Shown here: positions 6,882 through 7,162 of the stretch, in pieces
Layout of the letters: the number at the start of each line of letters is the position of its first letter
Numbering within the stretch: the stretch's first letter is position 1
NCBI RefSeq assembly: GCF_946481155.1
Contig: NZ_CAMLMK010000127.1
Coordinates: 1-7,162, forward strand
Origin: an uncultured Flavobacterium sp.
Lineage (GTDB): Bacteria; Bacteroidota; Bacteroidia; Flavobacteriales; Flavobacteriaceae
Direction of reading: 5' to 3'
DNA length: 7,162 nucleotides
Notes under the pieces: model-generated
Told to the model about the DNA's origin: nothing
What the model saw: only the letters and a program-made list of their open reading frames with translations
Database searches by the model: none
Program-made: the position numbers and the translations under genes

Positions 6882-7020
6882 GTAAACGCATGAGTTATAT
6901 TTTATTGCCACAAATGCACGAATTGTGTCTTCAGTGATTAAATTGGTTCAAAATTTTACAAAAAATCCGCATAAGCAGATTCAAATTCGTGAATTCGTGG
7001 CAAACTTAACTCGTGGTTTA
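6882..7020. repeat. Imperfect palindromic element (MITE/REP-like) flanked by direct repeats
   Basis: Two long arms are inverted copies around a centre at AAAATTTT (6950-6957). The best-kept arms are TTGCCACAAATGCACGAATT (6905-6924) and AATTCGTGAATTCGTGGCAA (6984-7003), complementary at 18 of 20 positions. Matching continues outwards through GAGTTA (6892-6897) with TAACTC (7007-7012), then GTAAAC (6882-6887) with GTTTAC (7015-7020), with small bulges. Just outside, CTGATTTGTTGACA (6864-6877) and CTGATTGTTGACA (7023-7035) are direct repeats that differ by one inserted T. From memory, GCCACGAATT-type repeats recur between genes in flavobacterial genomes. It has no coding capacity, so any movement would need a transposase supplied elsewhere. 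It lies in the divergent region between E1 and the next gene. Confidence 0.6.
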
Positions 7021-7066
7021 CCCTGATTGTTGACAACTTTATTATTTTTATCCGCAAATTATTCTC

Positions 7067-7074
7067 TACATTTG
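7067..7074 (+). promoter_or_regulatory. Probable -7 promoter element for the rightmost gene
   Basis: TACATTTG matches TAnnTTTG exactly and ends 50 bp before the ATG at 7125. It lies just right of the palindromic element and its flanking repeat. A TTGTTGACA sequence is present at 7027-7035, but it is too far upstream (over 30 bp) to be a standard -33 box. Confidence 0.55.
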
Positions 7075-7124
7075 TCTTTATAATGGTTTTAAACCGAAAA
7101 AGTTATTAACAAAAACTAAGTACA

Positions 7125-7162
7125 ATGCAAAACATTCCTAGTGTTGACTTACGTGATTTCCT
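7125..7162 (+). CDS. Start of a gene, possibly an isopenicillin N synthase-like 2-oxoglutarate/Fe(II) oxygenase (partial)
   Basis: An ATG at 7125 opens a frame that runs off the window after 12 full codons (MQNIPSVDLRDF). The pattern of a short polar start, then IPxVDLxDF, resembles the N-terminus of isopenicillin N synthase-family 2-oxoglutarate/Fe(II) oxygenases, which begin with IPxIDL-type strands. None of the iron ligands is in view. Support for a real gene comes from the promoter box at 7067-7074 and the A-rich leader without a Shine-Dalgarno sequence. It is divergent from the E1 gene. The family call is tentative because only 12 residues are visible. Confidence 0.45.
   Translation, partial: MQNIPSVDLRDF

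Noticed and set aside
6747..6911. 55-residue N-terminal extension of the fused E1 reading frame.
   Set aside because: It includes the promoter box and one arm of the palindromic element, has no family similarity, and the ATG at 6746 matches the normal N-terminus.

Overview
The window looks like chromosomal DNA from a member of the Bacteroidota, most likely a Flavobacterium or close relative. Four things point there: a secreted protein with a type IX secretion (T9SS) C-terminal sorting signal; TAnnTTTG-type -7 promoter boxes; start codons preceded by A/T-rich leaders without a Shine-Dalgarno sequence; and a fused alpha/beta 2-oxoacid dehydrogenase E1 of the kind common in that phylum. The genus is inferred from these features, not from a database match.

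Layout. Positions 1-260 hold the 3' end of a WYL-family transcriptional regulator (+). A peroxiredoxin of the 1-Cys Prx6 group (378-1043, +) follows behind a probable promoter. Next is an exported lipoprotein of the cyclase / kynurenine-formamidase-like metal hydrolase family (1159-1992, +). This gene converges on a large secreted delta-60 repeat protein on the minus strand (2221-4704). The 228-bp convergent gap holds a possible terminator hairpin and an array of about nine 11-bp tandem repeats. Upstream of the delta-60 gene, across a clear intrinsic terminator (4722-4756), lies the fused 2-oxoacid dehydrogenase E1 (4770-6746, -) with its own promoter. The 378-bp divergent region 6747-7124 carries that promoter, a roughly 140-bp imperfect palindrome flanked by near-identical direct repeats, and a promoter for a gene entering at 7125 (+), possibly a 2-oxoglutarate/Fe(II) oxygenase.

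How the genes work together: there is no evident operon or pathway. The regulator and peroxiredoxin could be functionally linked, but nothing in the sequence proves it. The dehydrogenase E1 appears to be a single-gene unit whose E2 and E3 partners must be encoded elsewhere. The delta-60 protein and the cyclase lipoprotein act outside the cytoplasm; the others are cytoplasmic.

Most genes belong to known families, and I see no convincing new multi-gene system. The most unusual material is non-coding (the 11-bp tandem array and the palindromic element), together with the 14-repeat architecture of the delta-60 protein, which fits two seven-bladed propellers.
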